64,000 bases of DNA from Bhargavaea cecembensis (GTDB taxonomy: Bacteria > Bacillota > Bacilli > Bacillales_A > Planococcaceae): assembly GCF_001619585.1 (NCBI RefSeq), contig NZ_LQNT01000001.1:1-64000 (forward strand), in the 5' to 3' direction. Under the pieces are notes generated by a model. It was not told the DNA's origin. It worked only from the letters and a program-made list of their open reading frames with translations, and made no database searches. The translations under genes and the position numbers were made by a program. Positions 8,988 to 17,529 of the stretch are shown one piece after another. How positions within the stretch are numbered: the first letter of the stretch is position 1; the number at the start of each line of letters is the position of its first letter.

Positions 8988-10427
8988 ATGATAACACCAA
9001 ACTGGATTTTGCAGAGGGCCCGGCTCACGCCGGACCGCGTTGCCATCAGCTGGGACGAAGAACGGTGGACGTTCCGTGAGATGGCGGACCGCTCGATGGA
9101 CATCGCCAGGAAAATGAGGGGAACCGGCCTGGAAGAAGGGGACCGCGTGGCGCTCCTGACGTCAGGAGGCCCGGAGACCGTCTTTCTGATCCACGGCGGG
9201 CTGCTTGCCGGCTTCGAGCTCGTGATGCTGAACAGCCGCCTGACCGGGGCTGAGCTGGCTTACCAGATTGAAGACTCGGAAGCGAAAGCCGTATTCAGTG
9301 ATGACGAACTGTCGGACCGAGTGCCGGACAGCACAGCCGTAAGTCTCCTTCTGGCAGGCGAGAAAGCAGATTTTAATCCGGCAGAGCTGTGGGAGGAAGA
9401 CCGCACGCTCACGATCATGTATACTTCGGGGACCACAGGCTTCCCGAAAGGGGTGCGGCAGACGGCCGGAAATCATTTGTCGAGCGCTGTGGCGTCTGCA
9501 CTCAATATGGGCATTCAGGACGGAGATGTCTGGCTCTGTGCGATGCCGCTTTTCCATATCAGCGGGTTTTCGATTCTGAGCAGATCGCTGATCTATGGCA
9601 TGACCGTGCGGCTGCAGTCGAAATTCGATGCAGAAGCGTCTGCCAGAGAGATTGCGGAAGGCAGTGTGACCACGATGTCCGCCGTCTCCGCCCAGCTGGT
9701 CCGGGTGCTGGATATCCTGGAATCACGGAACCAAAAGGCTTCGGACCGCTTCAGGCAAATCCTGGCGGGCGGAGGACCGGTCCCATCGCCTTATATCCGC
9801 CGGGCGGAGGCGCTAGGCATCCAGATCCTCCAGACTTACGGCATGACCGAGACCTCTTCGCAGACGGCCACGCTGGCAGCGGAAGACGCCCTCAGGAAGA
9901 CCGGATCGTCCGGCAAAGCGCTTTTCTTTAACCGCATCCGGATTGAAGGAGCGGAAAAGCCCGGGGACGAGGGAGAGATCCTGATCAGCGGACCCCATGT
10001 GACGCCGGGCTATGTCGGCCGCTTCAGCGGCAAGCCCGCACAGGTGGACGGCTGGCTCCATACAGGCGATATCGGCAGGCTTGACGAAGAGGGATTCCTT
10101 TATGTGCTCGACAGGAGATCCGACCTGATTATCTCGGGAGGGGAGAATATCTACCCCGCCGAGATTGAACAAGTGCTGGTCGCTCATCCCGCCGTTGCAG
10201 AAGCAGGCGTTGCCGGGGTGGAAGATGAACGCTGGGGACAGGTGCCCGCCGCCTTTATCGTAGCCCGGAGAACCGTTTCTGTTGAAGAGCTTGAGGCGTT
10301 CTGCCGGGAGCGGCTGGCCCCATATAAGGTGCCAAAGCACTACCGGTTCGTCGGTGAACTGCCGAGAAACGCCTCCAACAAGCTGCTCCGGCGCGAGCTG
10401 AAGGACAAATTTGAACTGCAGGAATGA
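8988..10427 (+). CDS. menE: O-succinylbenzoate-CoA ligase MenE
   Basis: The 479-residue ANL-superfamily adenylating enzyme activates o-succinylbenzoate to its CoA thioester for MenB. The AMP-binding P-loop MYTSGTTGFPKG, the TYGMTETSSQ motif, WLHTGDIG and the C-terminal lysine region RNASNKLLRREL are all visible. SD AAAGGTGAT lies 5 bp before ATG 8988. It is the last men gene here. menC, which follows menE in B. subtilis, is absent from this site. Confidence 0.95.
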   Translation: MITPNWILQRARLTPDRVAISWDEERWTFREMADRSMDIARKMRGTGLEEGDRVALLTSGGPETVFLIHGGLLAGFELVMLNSRLTGAELAYQIEDSEAKAVFSDDELSDRVPDSTAVSLLLAGEKADFNPAELWEEDRTLTIMYTSGTTGFPKGVRQTAGNHLSSAVASALNMGIQDGDVWLCAMPLFHISGFSILSRSLIYGMTVRLQSKFDAEASAREIAEGSVTTMSAVSAQLVRVLDILESRNQKASDRFRQILAGGGPVPSPYIRRAEALGIQILQTYGMTETSSQTATLAAEDALRKTGSSGKALFFNRIRIEGAEKPGDEGEILISGPHVTPGYVGRFSGKPAQVDGWLHTGDIGRLDEEGFLYVLDRRSDLIISGGENIYPAEIEQVLVAHPAVAEAGVAGVEDERWGQVPAAFIVARRTVSVEELEAFCRERLAPYKVPKHYRFVGELPRNASNKLLRRELKDKFELQE

Positions 10428-10429
10428 CA

Positions 10430-10461
10430 AAAGCCATCCGGATAGCCGGATGGCTCTTTCT
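10430..10461. terminator. Terminator between convergent menE and znuA
   Basis: GCCATCCGG (10433-10441) pairs with CCGGATGGC (10446-10454), with AAAA before and a T-rich run after. Confidence 0.8.
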
Positions 10462-10478
10462 GTATAGGCAGCAGGGTT

Positions 10479-11477
10479 TCAGGAATTCAATGCCTTGCCG
10501 AGGCGTTCGATATTTTGTCTCATGAGGGAAAAGTAATCTGCGCCGTTTTCAATATCTTCCTGGGACAGGACACTCAGGTTATGGAGCGTATCGGACTCAG
10601 CACCGATCTCGTTCACGATCACCTGGGTGAGCTTTGATGTGATGTTCTGTTCGAAGAAGATGGTCGACACCTGTTTTTCACGGGCGAGATCGACAATCCG
10701 GGCCAGTTCTTTCTGGGAAGGCTCGCTCTGCGGATTCAGGCCGGCGATGGGGACTTGCTCCAATCCATATTCCTCGGCAATGTAACCGAAACCGGCGTGG
10801 GAGACGAAGAATGTCTTTGTTTCTGCACTGTCGGCCATTTCACGGAACTCCGAGTCCAATTGTTTTAACTCGGCCGAAAGCTCCTCATACCGCTCAGTGA
10901 ACTCGGTTTCCTTTTCAGGAAGTTCTTCGGTAAGGGCTTCCTTCACGGCCAGCGCCAATTGATCTGCGATGACAGGAGAAAGCCAGACGTGAGGGTCGAC
11001 ACCAGTATGGTCATGGCCTTCATGCCCGGGCTCCTCTTGGTAATCCGCTTCTTCATCATGATCGTGGTGCTCCTCATTATGGCCGCTGCCATGGAGAAGC
11101 TGATCATCGGGAATGTGCGAGGCTGCTGCGACAAGCCGGACGTCTTCACCGGATAAGGTCTTCTCGGCTTTGTTGACAAAGCCCTCAAGTCCAAGGCCTG
11201 TATGGATGAAGAGGTCACTGTCCGCAAGACTGATCATATCTTTCTGTGTCGGTTCGAATGTGTGGCTGTCTGCTCCGGGGGGATAAATGGAAGAGACGCT
11301 CACGGAGTCGCCGCCGATCCGCTCCGTGAAATAGGCAAGCGGGTAGACGGTCGTCTTGACTGTGAGCGCCTTTTCCGAAGCCCTGTCGGCGTCTTTTACC
11401 TCCCCGGAGCTATTGTCACTGCCGCATCCCGCCAGAACAAGCAGGGATGCAGACAGGATGAGTATCAGTTTTTTCAT
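10479..11477 (-). CDS. znuA: Zinc-binding ABC transporter lipoprotein (ZnuA/AdcA)
   Basis: The 332-residue extracellular lipoprotein binds zinc for uptake. The signal peptide ends in lipobox LAGC (Cys18). The cluster A-I substrate-binding fold shows TTVYPLAYFTERI, the metal-ligand segment SHTFEP, a His/Asp/Glu-rich loop (about 133-163) and DPHVWLSP, all typical of Zn rather than Mn receptors. The permease and ATPase genes are not adjacent. The promoter contains a near-perfect Zur box, consistent with zinc-starvation induction. Confidence 0.93.
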   Translation of the reverse strand: MKKLILILSASLLVLAGCGSDNSSGEVKDADRASEKALTVKTTVYPLAYFTERIGGDSVSVSSIYPPGADSHTFEPTQKDMISLADSDLFIHTGLGLEGFVNKAEKTLSGEDVRLVAAASHIPDDQLLHGSGHNEEHHDHDEEADYQEEPGHEGHDHTGVDPHVWLSPVIADQLALAVKEALTEELPEKETEFTERYEELSAELKQLDSEFREMADSAETKTFFVSHAGFGYIAEEYGLEQVPIAGLNPQSEPSQKELARIVDLAREKQVSTIFFEQNITSKLTQVIVNEIGAESDTLHNLSVLSQEDIENGADYFSLMRQNIERLGKALNS

Positions 11478-11488
11478 GGTCCACCTCT

Positions 11489-11509
11489 AAATCGTAATGA
11501 GTACGATTT
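11489..11509 (-). promoter_or_regulatory. Zur operator of znuA
   Basis: AAATCGTA-N5-TACGATTT is an inverted repeat with 8-bp arms that matches the Bacillus Zur box. It covers the expected transcription start just downstream of the -10, 12 bp before the znuA start codon. Confidence 0.85.
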
Positions 11510-11511
11510 GT

Positions 11512-11540
11512 ATCATACCTCACATGAGGCGGCTTGGCAA
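11512..11540 (-). promoter_or_regulatory. Sigma-A promoter of znuA
   Basis: On the minus strand, TTGCCA (11540-11535) and TATGAT (11517-11512) are spaced by 17 bp, directly upstream of the Zur box. The promoter overlaps the 3' end of yidD by 2 codons or less. Confidence 0.8.
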
Positions 11541-11548
11541 CCCGGAAC

Positions 11549-11800
11549 TTATTCTACATCGCTTTTTTTGCCGGGCCACTTGTCAGGAACCGGATCAAAT
11601 CCGCCTTCGTGGAACGGATGGCACTTTGAAATCCTGATGATGGTCATCAGGAAGCCTTTGAAAGCACCGTGCTTTTCAAACGCTTCAAGACCGTATGCGG
11701 AGCAAGTGGGATGAAAGCGGCAGCTCGGCGGGGTAAACGGCGAAATGGCCTTCCGGTAAAATCTGATGATCCAGATAAATAAATGTTTGATTGTAAACAC
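11549..11800 (-). CDS. yidD: Membrane protein insertion efficiency factor YidD
   Basis: The 83-residue protein has an N-terminal amphipathic/hydrophobic segment and the family signature [21 protein letters not shown] with two conserved Cys, then [16 protein letters not shown]. It is thought to assist YidC/Sec-dependent insertion at the membrane. The GTG start at 11800 is directly preceded by GGA, so the true start is uncertain by a few codons. It is a monocistronic unit on the minus strand beside znuA. Confidence 0.92.
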   Translation of the reverse strand: MFTIKHLFIWIIRFYRKAISPFTPPSCRFHPTCSAYGLEAFEKHGAFKGFLMTIIRISKCHPFHEGGFDPVPDKWPGKKSDVE

Positions 11801-11816
11801 TCCAATCGTAGCGCAT

Positions 11817-11842
11817 GTTTATTGTAGCGCGGGCTGGGGAAC
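11817..11842 (+). promoter_or_regulatory. Sigma-B-type promoter of dps
   Basis: GTTTAT (11817-11822) and GGGAAC (11837-11842) are spaced by 14 bp, 42 bp before the dps ATG. It matches GTTTAA-N12-15-GGGWAW closely, and B. subtilis dps is sigma-B controlled. Confidence 0.75.
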
Positions 11843-11884
11843 ATGAACAGAAGAACGATTGATGAAGAAATGGAGTGTTGATTG

Positions 11885-12334
11885 ATGTCTAAACAACTGC
11901 TTGATGAACTGAATGTCCAGGTGGCGACCTGGTCGGTGTTTTACACAAAGCTTCATAACTATCACTGGTATGTAAAAGGTCCTCAGTTCTTTACCCTGCA
12001 TGCAAAATTTGAGGAACTCTACAATGAAGCGACCTTACATATGGATGAGATCGCAGAACGGATGCTGACGCTCGGCGGACAGCCGCTTGCAACGCTGAGG
12101 GAACACCTCGAGAGCTCCGTGGTGGAAGAGGCCAGCGGAAAGGAATCCGCCAACGCAATGGTCAAACAGGTGACAGAGGACTTCGACAAGATCATGAACT
12201 CGCTTAAAAAAGGCATGGACCTTGCAGCAGAAGACGAGGATGACATGACAGAGGATCTCCTGAACTCGATCTACCAGAGCATCGAGAAGCACCAGTGGAT
12301 GCTCAACGCCTTCCTTGGCGAAGAAAATAACTGA
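11885..12334 (+). CDS. dps: Dps-family DNA-protecting ferritin
   Basis: The 149-residue four-helix protein forms dodecamers that oxidise and store iron and shield DNA. The intersubunit ferroxidase ligands are visible in KLHNYHWYVKGPQF and LHMDEIAERML (His, His, Asp, Glu). ATG 11885 is chosen because GGAGTG lies 8 bp upstream; a TTG one codon earlier is less likely. It has its own sigma-B-type promoter and a terminator. Confidence 0.95.
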   Translation: MSKQLLDELNVQVATWSVFYTKLHNYHWYVKGPQFFTLHAKFEELYNEATLHMDEIAERMLTLGGQPLATLREHLESSVVEEASGKESANAMVKQVTEDFDKIMNSLKKGMDLAAEDEDDMTEDLLNSIYQSIEKHQWMLNAFLGEENN

Positions 12335-12336
12335 TT

Positions 12337-12360
12337 AAAAGCCGGGTCACCGGCTTTTTT
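12337..12360 (+). terminator. Terminator of dps
   Basis: AAAAGCCGG-GTCA-CCGGCTTTTTT hairpin immediately after dps. Confidence 0.9.
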
Positions 12361-12461
12361 CAATGGGCCGATCTTCTTTTCATATTGTCTCGGAGTTGCT
12401 GGCGCATGGATCGTTCCCGGAAGACCATCCTAATCGGAAACGATTGACCAGGAGGATGGCC

Positions 12462-12767
12462 ATGAAGAATAAATTGTATGTATCGATACTCCACAGGCAG
12501 GTGTATCCGGGTCCGAATTTGGCGCCCTGGGAATTTGCGATTGAGGCAGACAGCCGCGTGGAAGAAGCATTCAGCAAGCTGTTCAGCCAGATCAGCGATG
12601 TGGAATTGACGAACTTCCTCCGGGCGCATCTGCCTGCGATCCCTTACCATCTCGACAAGGAGAACCACCAGATTGACCTGCGCACAATGAAGCTTTATGC
12701 GCTGGTGCATGAATACGGGGATGAGGAGTCCAGGAAGTTCGTTGAGAGCCTTCCGTATTTCCGTTGA
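12462..12767 (+). CDS. Unrecognised conserved-looking 101-residue protein
   Basis: I do not recognise the family. ATG 12462 follows AGGAGG with a 6-bp gap; the in-frame ATG at 12456 is too close to the SD. The product is soluble and mixed alpha/beta, with no signal peptide, Cys pair or repeat. Notable segments are ILHRQVYPGPNLAPWEF and ALVHEYGDEESRKF. It sits between dps and ytkD, the slot held by ytkC in B. subtilis, but it does not look like that protein. An imperfect inverted repeat (ATCGTTCC near 12410 and GGAAACGAT near 12436) lies just upstream. Confidence 0.65.
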   Translation: MKNKLYVSILHRQVYPGPNLAPWEFAIEADSRVEEAFSKLFSQISDVELTNFLRAHLPAIPYHLDKENHQIDLRTMKLYALVHEYGDEESRKFVESLPYFR

Positions 12768-12817
12768 AGGGACGGCACCTTGTCCGATACACTTGGTATT
12801 GGTAGAGGAGGGGTGCC

Positions 12818-13294
12818 GTGTTTACATACAAAGACCGCGCTGGACAAAGGGTCGATCTTTTCTGGGAAAAGGACCAGTCAGGAATGGTGCCCACTCATGC
12901 CATCGTTGCCGCATTCGATGGCAGGATGTGGCTGATGACCATCCACCCCAACCGGGGACTGGAATGGCCCGGCGGAAAGGCCGAGCCGGGAGAGACGATC
13001 GAACAGGCGGCAATCAGGGAAGTGTACGAAGAGACAGGGGTTACCGCCGGGAATCTAACATTTGTCGCAGACTATGTCGTTCATGCCGAACCGCCTTTCT
13101 GCAAAAGGGTGTTTGCTGCCGACATCATGTCCGCCGATGATCATTTCCCGCTTCTTGAAACAGAAGGAGCGGCTTACCTTGCGGAGGCGGACTGGGAGAA
13201 GTCTGCAGCAAAACTGAGCCGGCATATGTCGGATGAAGGAATGGATAGGATCAGGAAGAAGGTGCTGTCTGATGAAAGACGACGGAACGATTGA
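12818..13294 (+). CDS. ytkD: NUDIX hydrolase YtkD
   Basis: The 158-residue NUDIX enzyme has a full Nudix box, GGKAEPGETIEQ...REVYEETGV (about 50-72). YtkD of B. subtilis hydrolyses 8-oxo-dGTP and other NTPs, so a role in nucleotide-pool sanitation fits the neighbouring dps. The start is GTG 12818, preceded by GAGGAGGGG. It overlaps the next gene by 23 bp, which suggests co-translation. Other Nudix substrates cannot be excluded. Confidence 0.88.
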   Translation: MFTYKDRAGQRVDLFWEKDQSGMVPTHAIVAAFDGRMWLMTIHPNRGLEWPGGKAEPGETIEQAAIREVYEETGVTAGNLTFVADYVVHAEPPFCKRVFAADIMSADDHFPLLETEGAAYLAEADWEKSAAKLSRHMSDEGMDRIRKKVLSDERRRND

Positions 13295-14063
13295 ATACAC
13301 GAGACCTTACCCGTCTCCCAACCCGAATGTACGGCTGACTGAAATCACTTACTGGTCGACAGGCTACCGGGTAAAGGGACTGCTTGCAGAGCCGGTGGCG
13401 GACGGCATCTATGATGGTATTGTGTACTTGCGCGGGGGCATCCAGCATGTCGGTATGGTCCGGCCGTCCAGAATTTCGCAGTTCGCCCAGCAGGGATTCG
13501 TCGTTTTTGCCCCTTATTATCGGGGCAACCGCGGCGGCGAGGGTTTTGACGAATTCGGCGGTGAGGACCGGTTTGATGCGGTCAACTCAGTCGATGTGCT
13601 GAAGCAGCATCCAAAGACCGATACCACCAGAATCCATCTGTTCGCCTTTTCAAGGGGCGGCATCATGGCTCTCTGGACGGCGATTATGAGGGATGACATC
13701 ACGTCCGTCGTGGACTGGGCCGGCGTTTCGGACATGGTCTTCACCTACAAGGAACGGAAGGAACTCCGCAGGATGATGAAGCGCGTGATCGGAGGTACGC
13801 CGAACAACGCCCCTGAAGAGTACCGAAACCGCTCGGCGCTCTTCCATGTGGATGAGATCGATGCCCCATTCCTGCTGATCCACGGCAGGCAAGATCAAAA
13901 CGTATCGATTGAGCAGTCAATCATGCTGGAAGATGCATTGAGGGAGGCGGGAAAGGCGGTGGAGACCTGGTACTTTGCTGAATTCAACCACCATTTCCCG
14001 CCCGCTGAAGCTGCCCGGGTCACCCGGGATTTGTGCAACTGGATGAAAGGGAAGGGGAACTGA
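13272..14063 (+). CDS. ytmA: Prolyl-oligopeptidase-like hydrolase YtmA
   Basis: This 263-residue alpha/beta hydrolase of the S9/dienelactone-type group has a nucleophile elbow AFSRGG, a GRQDQ acidic residue and the C-terminal NHHF histidine, so the triad is complete. YYRGNRGGEGFDEFGG is typical of S9 peptidase-like proteins. ATG 13272 has GAAGGTG upstream and lies inside ytkD. The substrate is unknown. In B. subtilis, ytmA also lies between ytkD and pckA. Confidence 0.85.
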   Translation: MKDDGTIEYTRPYPSPNPNVRLTEITYWSTGYRVKGLLAEPVADGIYDGIVYLRGGIQHVGMVRPSRISQFAQQGFVVFAPYYRGNRGGEGFDEFGGEDRFDAVNSVDVLKQHPKTDTTRIHLFAFSRGGIMALWTAIMRDDITSVVDWAGVSDMVFTYKERKELRRMMKRVIGGTPNNAPEEYRNRSALFHVDEIDAPFLLIHGRQDQNVSIEQSIMLEDALREAGKAVETWYFAEFNHHFPPAEAARVTRDLCNWMKGKGN

Positions 14064-14080
14064 TCCCTTTCCGCAACAAT

Positions 14081-14121
14081 GAAAAAGCACCTGCGCAATC
14101 AATCATGCGCAGGTGCTTTTT
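14081..14121. terminator. Bidirectional terminator between ytmA and pckA
   Basis: A long perfect stem, AAAAAGCACCTGCGCA/TGCGCAGGTGCTTTTT, serves both converging genes. Confidence 0.93.
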
Positions 14122-14131
14122 GAATGGCCGA

Positions 14132-15712
14132 TCAGATGACCGGACCGCCTTTTTCTTCAAATTCCTTCGAGACTGAGCCGAATTTCTTGAAGTTCTCACG
14201 GAATGCTGCTGTGAGTTCTTTTGCTTTTGCATCGTAAGCTTCCTTGTCTGCCCATGCATTGCGCGGGTTGAGCACTTCAGAAGGGACACCTTCGATTTCA
14301 ATCGGCATGTTCAGTCCGAATACTTTTCCTTTTTCCATTTCCGCATTGTCGAGCTTGCCTTCGATCGCCGCACGGACCATGGCACGAGTGTAGCTGAGCT
14401 TCATGCGCTGACCGACGCCATACTCTCCACCAGTCCAGCCGGTGTTGACGAGGAAGACATTCACATCATGCTCGTCGATTTTCTTGCCGAGCATTTCCGC
14501 GTAGACGGTTGCGTGAAGCGGCAGGAAAGGGGAGCCGAAGCAGGTCGAGAACGTCATCTGAGGAGAGGTGATCCCTCTTTCCGTACCCGCAAGTTTCGAT
14601 GTGAAGCCGCTCAGGAAGTGGTACATCGCCTGTTCCTTCGTCAGTTTCGAAATAGGAGGCAGTACGCCGAAGGCATCCGCCGTCAGGAAAATGATGGTCT
14701 TCGGATGGCCTGCAATCGAAGGGATCACGCTGTCATCGATATACTCGAGCGGGTAGGCTGCACGGGTGTTCTCGGTGAGCGAGCCGTCATCGTAGTCGGG
14801 CTTGCCTTCTTCGTCGAGCACGACGTTCTCGAGAACCGACCCTTCACGGATGGCGCTGTAAATTTGCGGTTCCTTTTCTTCAGAGAGGTTGATCGTCTTT
14901 GCGTAGCATCCGCCCTCGATATTGAAGACTCCTTCTTCAGACCAGCCATGTTCGTCGTCGCCGATCAGACGGCGGTTCGGATCTGCAGAAAGCGTCGTCT
15001 TGCCGGTGCCGGAAAGGCCAAAGAAGAGAGCAACGTCTCCTTCTTCGCCGACGTTCGCTGAGCAGTGCATCGACAGGATGCCCTGCTTCGGAAGCAGATA
15101 GTTCATGACGGAGAAAATGGATTTCTTCATCTCACCGGCATATTCCGTCCCGCCGATCAGGATGATGCCGCGTTCGAGCGAGATCATGACGAACGCTTCG
15201 GAATTTGTCCCGTCAACTTCAGGATCTGCCTTGAAGGTTGGAGCGGAAACGATGGTAAACTGAGCCTCATGCTTTTTAAGCTCTTCTTCGGATGGCCGGA
15301 TGAACAGCTGCTGGCAGAAGAGGTTGTGCCAGGCAAACTCGTTGACCGTACGGATGTGCAGACGGGAAGCAGGATCAGCACCCGCGAAGCCGTCGAATAC
15401 ATAGAGTTCATTTTTTGCACTAAGGTGATCCAGCACTTTGGCGTAAAGCTTTTCGAATACGTCAGGCTTTACCGCCTTGTTTACGTTGCCCCAATCGATG
15501 TCTTCCTTGGAAGGGGCCTCTTCCACGATGAAGCGGTCTTTGGGAGAGCGACCCGTGTATTTCCCGGTCGTGGCGCGGACCGCGCCTTTGTCTGTAAGAA
15601 CTGCCTCGCCGCGTTCAACAGCGATCTCCGTCAGTTCCTCGACGGAAAGCTGTGTGCGGATCGATCCTCCGGCCAGGAGATCATTCAGTTTATCGCTCAG
15701 TTTAGAAGACAT
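14132..15712 (-). CDS. pckA: Phosphoenolpyruvate carboxykinase (ATP)
   Basis: The 526-residue gluconeogenic enzyme converts oxaloacetate and ATP to PEP. Motifs are TGRSPKDRF (about 53-61), the substrate-binding [12 protein letters not shown], the P-loop [11 protein letters not shown] (232-242) and the metal site LIGDDEHGW. Candidate starts are ATG 15712 (MSSKL), ATG 15718 and GTG 15727. The first gives a family-like N-terminus, although the SD GGGTGG favours 15718. A large inverted repeat and a CcpN-like site lie upstream, consistent with repression during glycolytic growth. Confidence 0.95.
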   Translation of the reverse strand: MSSKLSDKLNDLLAGGSIRTQLSVEELTEIAVERGEAVLTDKGAVRATTGKYTGRSPKDRFIVEEAPSKEDIDWGNVNKAVKPDVFEKLYAKVLDHLSAKNELYVFDGFAGADPASRLHIRTVNEFAWHNLFCQQLFIRPSEEELKKHEAQFTIVSAPTFKADPEVDGTNSEAFVMISLERGIILIGGTEYAGEMKKSIFSVMNYLLPKQGILSMHCSANVGEEGDVALFFGLSGTGKTTLSADPNRRLIGDDEHGWSEEGVFNIEGGCYAKTINLSEEKEPQIYSAIREGSVLENVVLDEEGKPDYDDGSLTENTRAAYPLEYIDDSVIPSIAGHPKTIIFLTADAFGVLPPISKLTKEQAMYHFLSGFTSKLAGTERGITSPQMTFSTCFGSPFLPLHATVYAEMLGKKIDEHDVNVFLVNTGWTGGEYGVGQRMKLSYTRAMVRAAIEGKLDNAEMEKGKVFGLNMPIEIEGVPSEVLNPRNAWADKEAYDAKAKELTAAFRENFKKFGSVSKEFEEKGGPVI

Positions 15713-15742
15713 TATCATCTGTACCACCCTTGTCTTGTAATC

Positions 15743-15756
15743 CCGCCTTTAGGCGG
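15743..15756 (-). other. Small hairpin in the pckA leader
   Basis: CCGCCT-TT-AGGCGG forms a perfect 6-bp stem with a 2-base loop between the likely transcription start and the pckA SD. It may stabilise the 5' end of the mRNA; function is unknown. Confidence 0.5.
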
Positions 15757-15768
15757 TTTGTATGATGT

Positions 15769-15810
15769 GAATTAGTATAACACATTTTGTTTATTAGTCT
15801 ATACTAATTC
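15769..15810. promoter_or_regulatory. Inverted repeat with CcpN-like site, pckA promoter
   Basis: GAATTAGTATA (15769-15779) and TATACTAATTC (15800-15810) are perfect 11-bp arms 20 bp apart. On the minus strand TGTGTTATACT (15784-15774) matches the published CcpN consensus TRTGHYATAYW at every position and contains TATACT, the likely pckA -10. CcpN represses pckA and gapB in B. subtilis, so this is most likely the operator. The second arm is a weaker CcpN match (two mismatches). Confidence 0.7.
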
Positions 15811-15870
15811 AGCGTTTCTGCAAAAACTGCAAAAAACCGTCTTATTACACCACTAATCTTCATTTATTAT

Positions 15871-15899
15871 TTGACATAAAGTGCTGGATTCATTACTAT
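15871..15899 (+). promoter_or_regulatory. Promoter of the metK S-box transcript
   Basis: TTGACA (15871-15876) and TACTAT (15894-15899) with 17-bp spacing end 17 bp before the SAM riboswitch. Confidence 0.85.
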
Positions 15900-15915
15900 G
15901 AAAAATTGTACGGAT

Positions 15916-16036
15916 ACTCTTATCCCGAGCTGGTGGAGGGACAGGCCCTATGAAACCCGGCAACCTGCCGTTCTCCCTGATGGAGGCCGAGAAGGTGCCA
16001 ACCTGAAGCAAGGCGTCTGCCTTGGACGATAAGAGT
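15916..16036 (+). ncRNA. SAM-I (S-box) riboswitch aptamer of metK
   Basis: P1 is ACTCTTATC (15916-15924) paired with GATAAGAGT (16028-16036). Inside are the S-box landmarks GGTGGAGGGAC, GAAACCCGGCAACC, GATGGAGGC and AAGGTGCCAACCTG. S-adenosylmethionine binding should stabilise P1 and allow the downstream terminator to form, shutting off metK. Confidence 0.96.
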
Positions 16037-16055
16037 GAAAGGTGTCAGCGAATCC

Positions 16056-16094
16056 GGGCCTTTCCTCATGAATGTGAGTGGAAGGCCCTTTTTA
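16056..16094 (+). terminator. Riboswitch-controlled terminator before metK
   Basis: GGGCCTTTCC pairs with GGAAGGCCC, followed by T5. It is the expression platform of the S-box at 15916-16036. The remaining 128 nt to metK contain a CCGGCGACCCGCCGG hairpin (16190-16204) and a possible TTGACA at 16160. Confidence 0.92.
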
Positions 16095-16222
16095 AATGGA
16101 TTGACCAAAACCTCAGTAAGCCCAAAACGGCTTGGAGTTCAACCCCGCGGGGAACGGACTTGACAGGGGAACGAGTACCGTAACACTTTCCGGCGACCCG
16201 CCGGAGCGGAGGAGGAAAACCA

Positions 16223-17419
16223 ATGACCAACCGTCGCCTGTTCACATCCGAGTCGGTCACCGAAGGCCACCCGGATAAAATTTGCGACCAGATATCAGAT
16301 GCCATCCTGGATGCCATCATCAAAGACGACCCGAATGCCCGCGTGGCATGCGAAACGACCGTGACGACCGGCCTTGTGCTGGTTGCCGGCGAAATCACCA
16401 CCACCACCTATGTGGATATCCCGAAGGTCGTAAGGGATGCGATCAAGGATATCGGCTATACCCGTGCGAAATACGGTTTTGACAGCGAGACTACAGCCGT
16501 CCTGACGGCAATCGACGAACAATCGCCGGATATCGCTGCAGGTGTCAATGAAGCACTTGAATCCCGTGAAGGGACAATGACCGATGACCAGCTGGAAGCA
16601 ATCGGAGCGGGAGACCAGGGGCTGATGTTCGGCTTTGCGTGTGATGAGACGCCAGAACTGATGCCGCTGCCGATCAGCCTTGCCCATAAGCTGTCCCGCC
16701 GCCTGACCGAAGTGCGAAAGGAAGAGATCCTGGAGTACCTCAGGCCTGACGGCAAGACACAGGTTACCGTCGAATACGATGAGAACAACCAGCCGGTGCG
16801 CGTGGATACAATCGTTATTTCCACACAGCATCATCCGGAAATTACACTTCAGCAGATCCAGGATGACATCCGAAAGCAGGTTATCGATGCAGTCGTCCCG
16901 GCTGAACTGATCGATGAAGAGACGAAATTCTTCATTAACCCGACGGGCCGCTTTGTAATCGGAGGTCCACAGGGGGATGCCGGCCTTACAGGCCGCAAGA
17001 TTATCGTCGATACCTATGGCGGTTACGCGCGTCACGGCGGCGGCGCTTTCTCGGGCAAAGATCCGACAAAAGTTGACCGTTCTGCAGCGTATGCAGCCCG
17101 TTATGTGGCGAAGAACATCGTCGCGGCAGGACTTGCTTCCAAGTGTGAGGTCCAGCTCGCTTATGCAATCGGTGTCGCTCAGCCTGTCTCGATCGCGATT
17201 GATACATTCGGTACAGGCAAGACAGCCGAGTCTGACCTTGTCGAGTGGGTGCGGGAATTGTTTGACCTGCGCCCGGCGGGCATCATCAAGATGCTCGACC
17301 TGCGCCGTCCGATCTACCAGCAGACTGCAGCGTACGGCCACTTCGGCCGCACCGATATCGAACTCCCGTGGGAGCGCACCGACAAGGCTGAACAGCTTAA
17401 GGAAAAAGCTTCCTATTAA
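16223..17419 (+). CDS. metK: S-adenosylmethionine synthetase MetK
   Basis: The 398-residue enzyme makes SAM from methionine and ATP. Signatures are [20 protein letters not shown] (7-26), [10 protein letters not shown] and [29 protein letters not shown] lies 8 bp before ATG 16223. Control is by the S-box upstream, which closes a feedback loop on its own product. Divergent from pckA, as in B. subtilis. Confidence 0.98.
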   Translation: MTNRRLFTSESVTEGHPDKICDQISDAILDAIIKDDPNARVACETTVTTGLVLVAGEITTTTYVDIPKVVRDAIKDIGYTRAKYGFDSETTAVLTAIDEQSPDIAAGVNEALESREGTMTDDQLEAIGAGDQGLMFGFACDETPELMPLPISLAHKLSRRLTEVRKEEILEYLRPDGKTQVTVEYDENNQPVRVDTIVISTQHHPEITLQQIQDDIRKQVIDAVVPAELIDEETKFFINPTGRFVIGGPQGDAGLTGRKIIVDTYGGYARHGGGAFSGKDPTKVDRSAAYAARYVAKNIVAAGLASKCEVQLAYAIGVAQPVSIAIDTFGTGKTAESDLVEWVRELFDLRPAGIIKMLDLRRPIYQQTAAYGHFGRTDIELPWERTDKAEQLKEKASY

Positions 17420-17435
17420 AAGGGTGCTACAAAAA

Positions 17436-17476
17436 AGAGAAGGGAATCCGCATTACGCATGCGGATTCCCTTTTTT
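17436..17476. terminator. Terminator between convergent metK and ytoA
   Basis: AAGGGAATCCGCA pairs with TGCGGATTCCCTT, followed by T6, with A6 on the other side. Confidence 0.92.
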
Positions 17477-17529
17477 AGTTTGCCACATTGGACATAGCGC
17501 TCCTGATTGGACTTGCAGCGAAAAAGTAT

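Noticed and set aside
16295-17341. Long minus-strand frames opposite metK (and similar long frames opposite menF, leuS, pckA, trmB-ytnP and aroA)
   Set aside because: These are GC-rich shadow frames of well-identified genes, with no SD and no recognisable domain.
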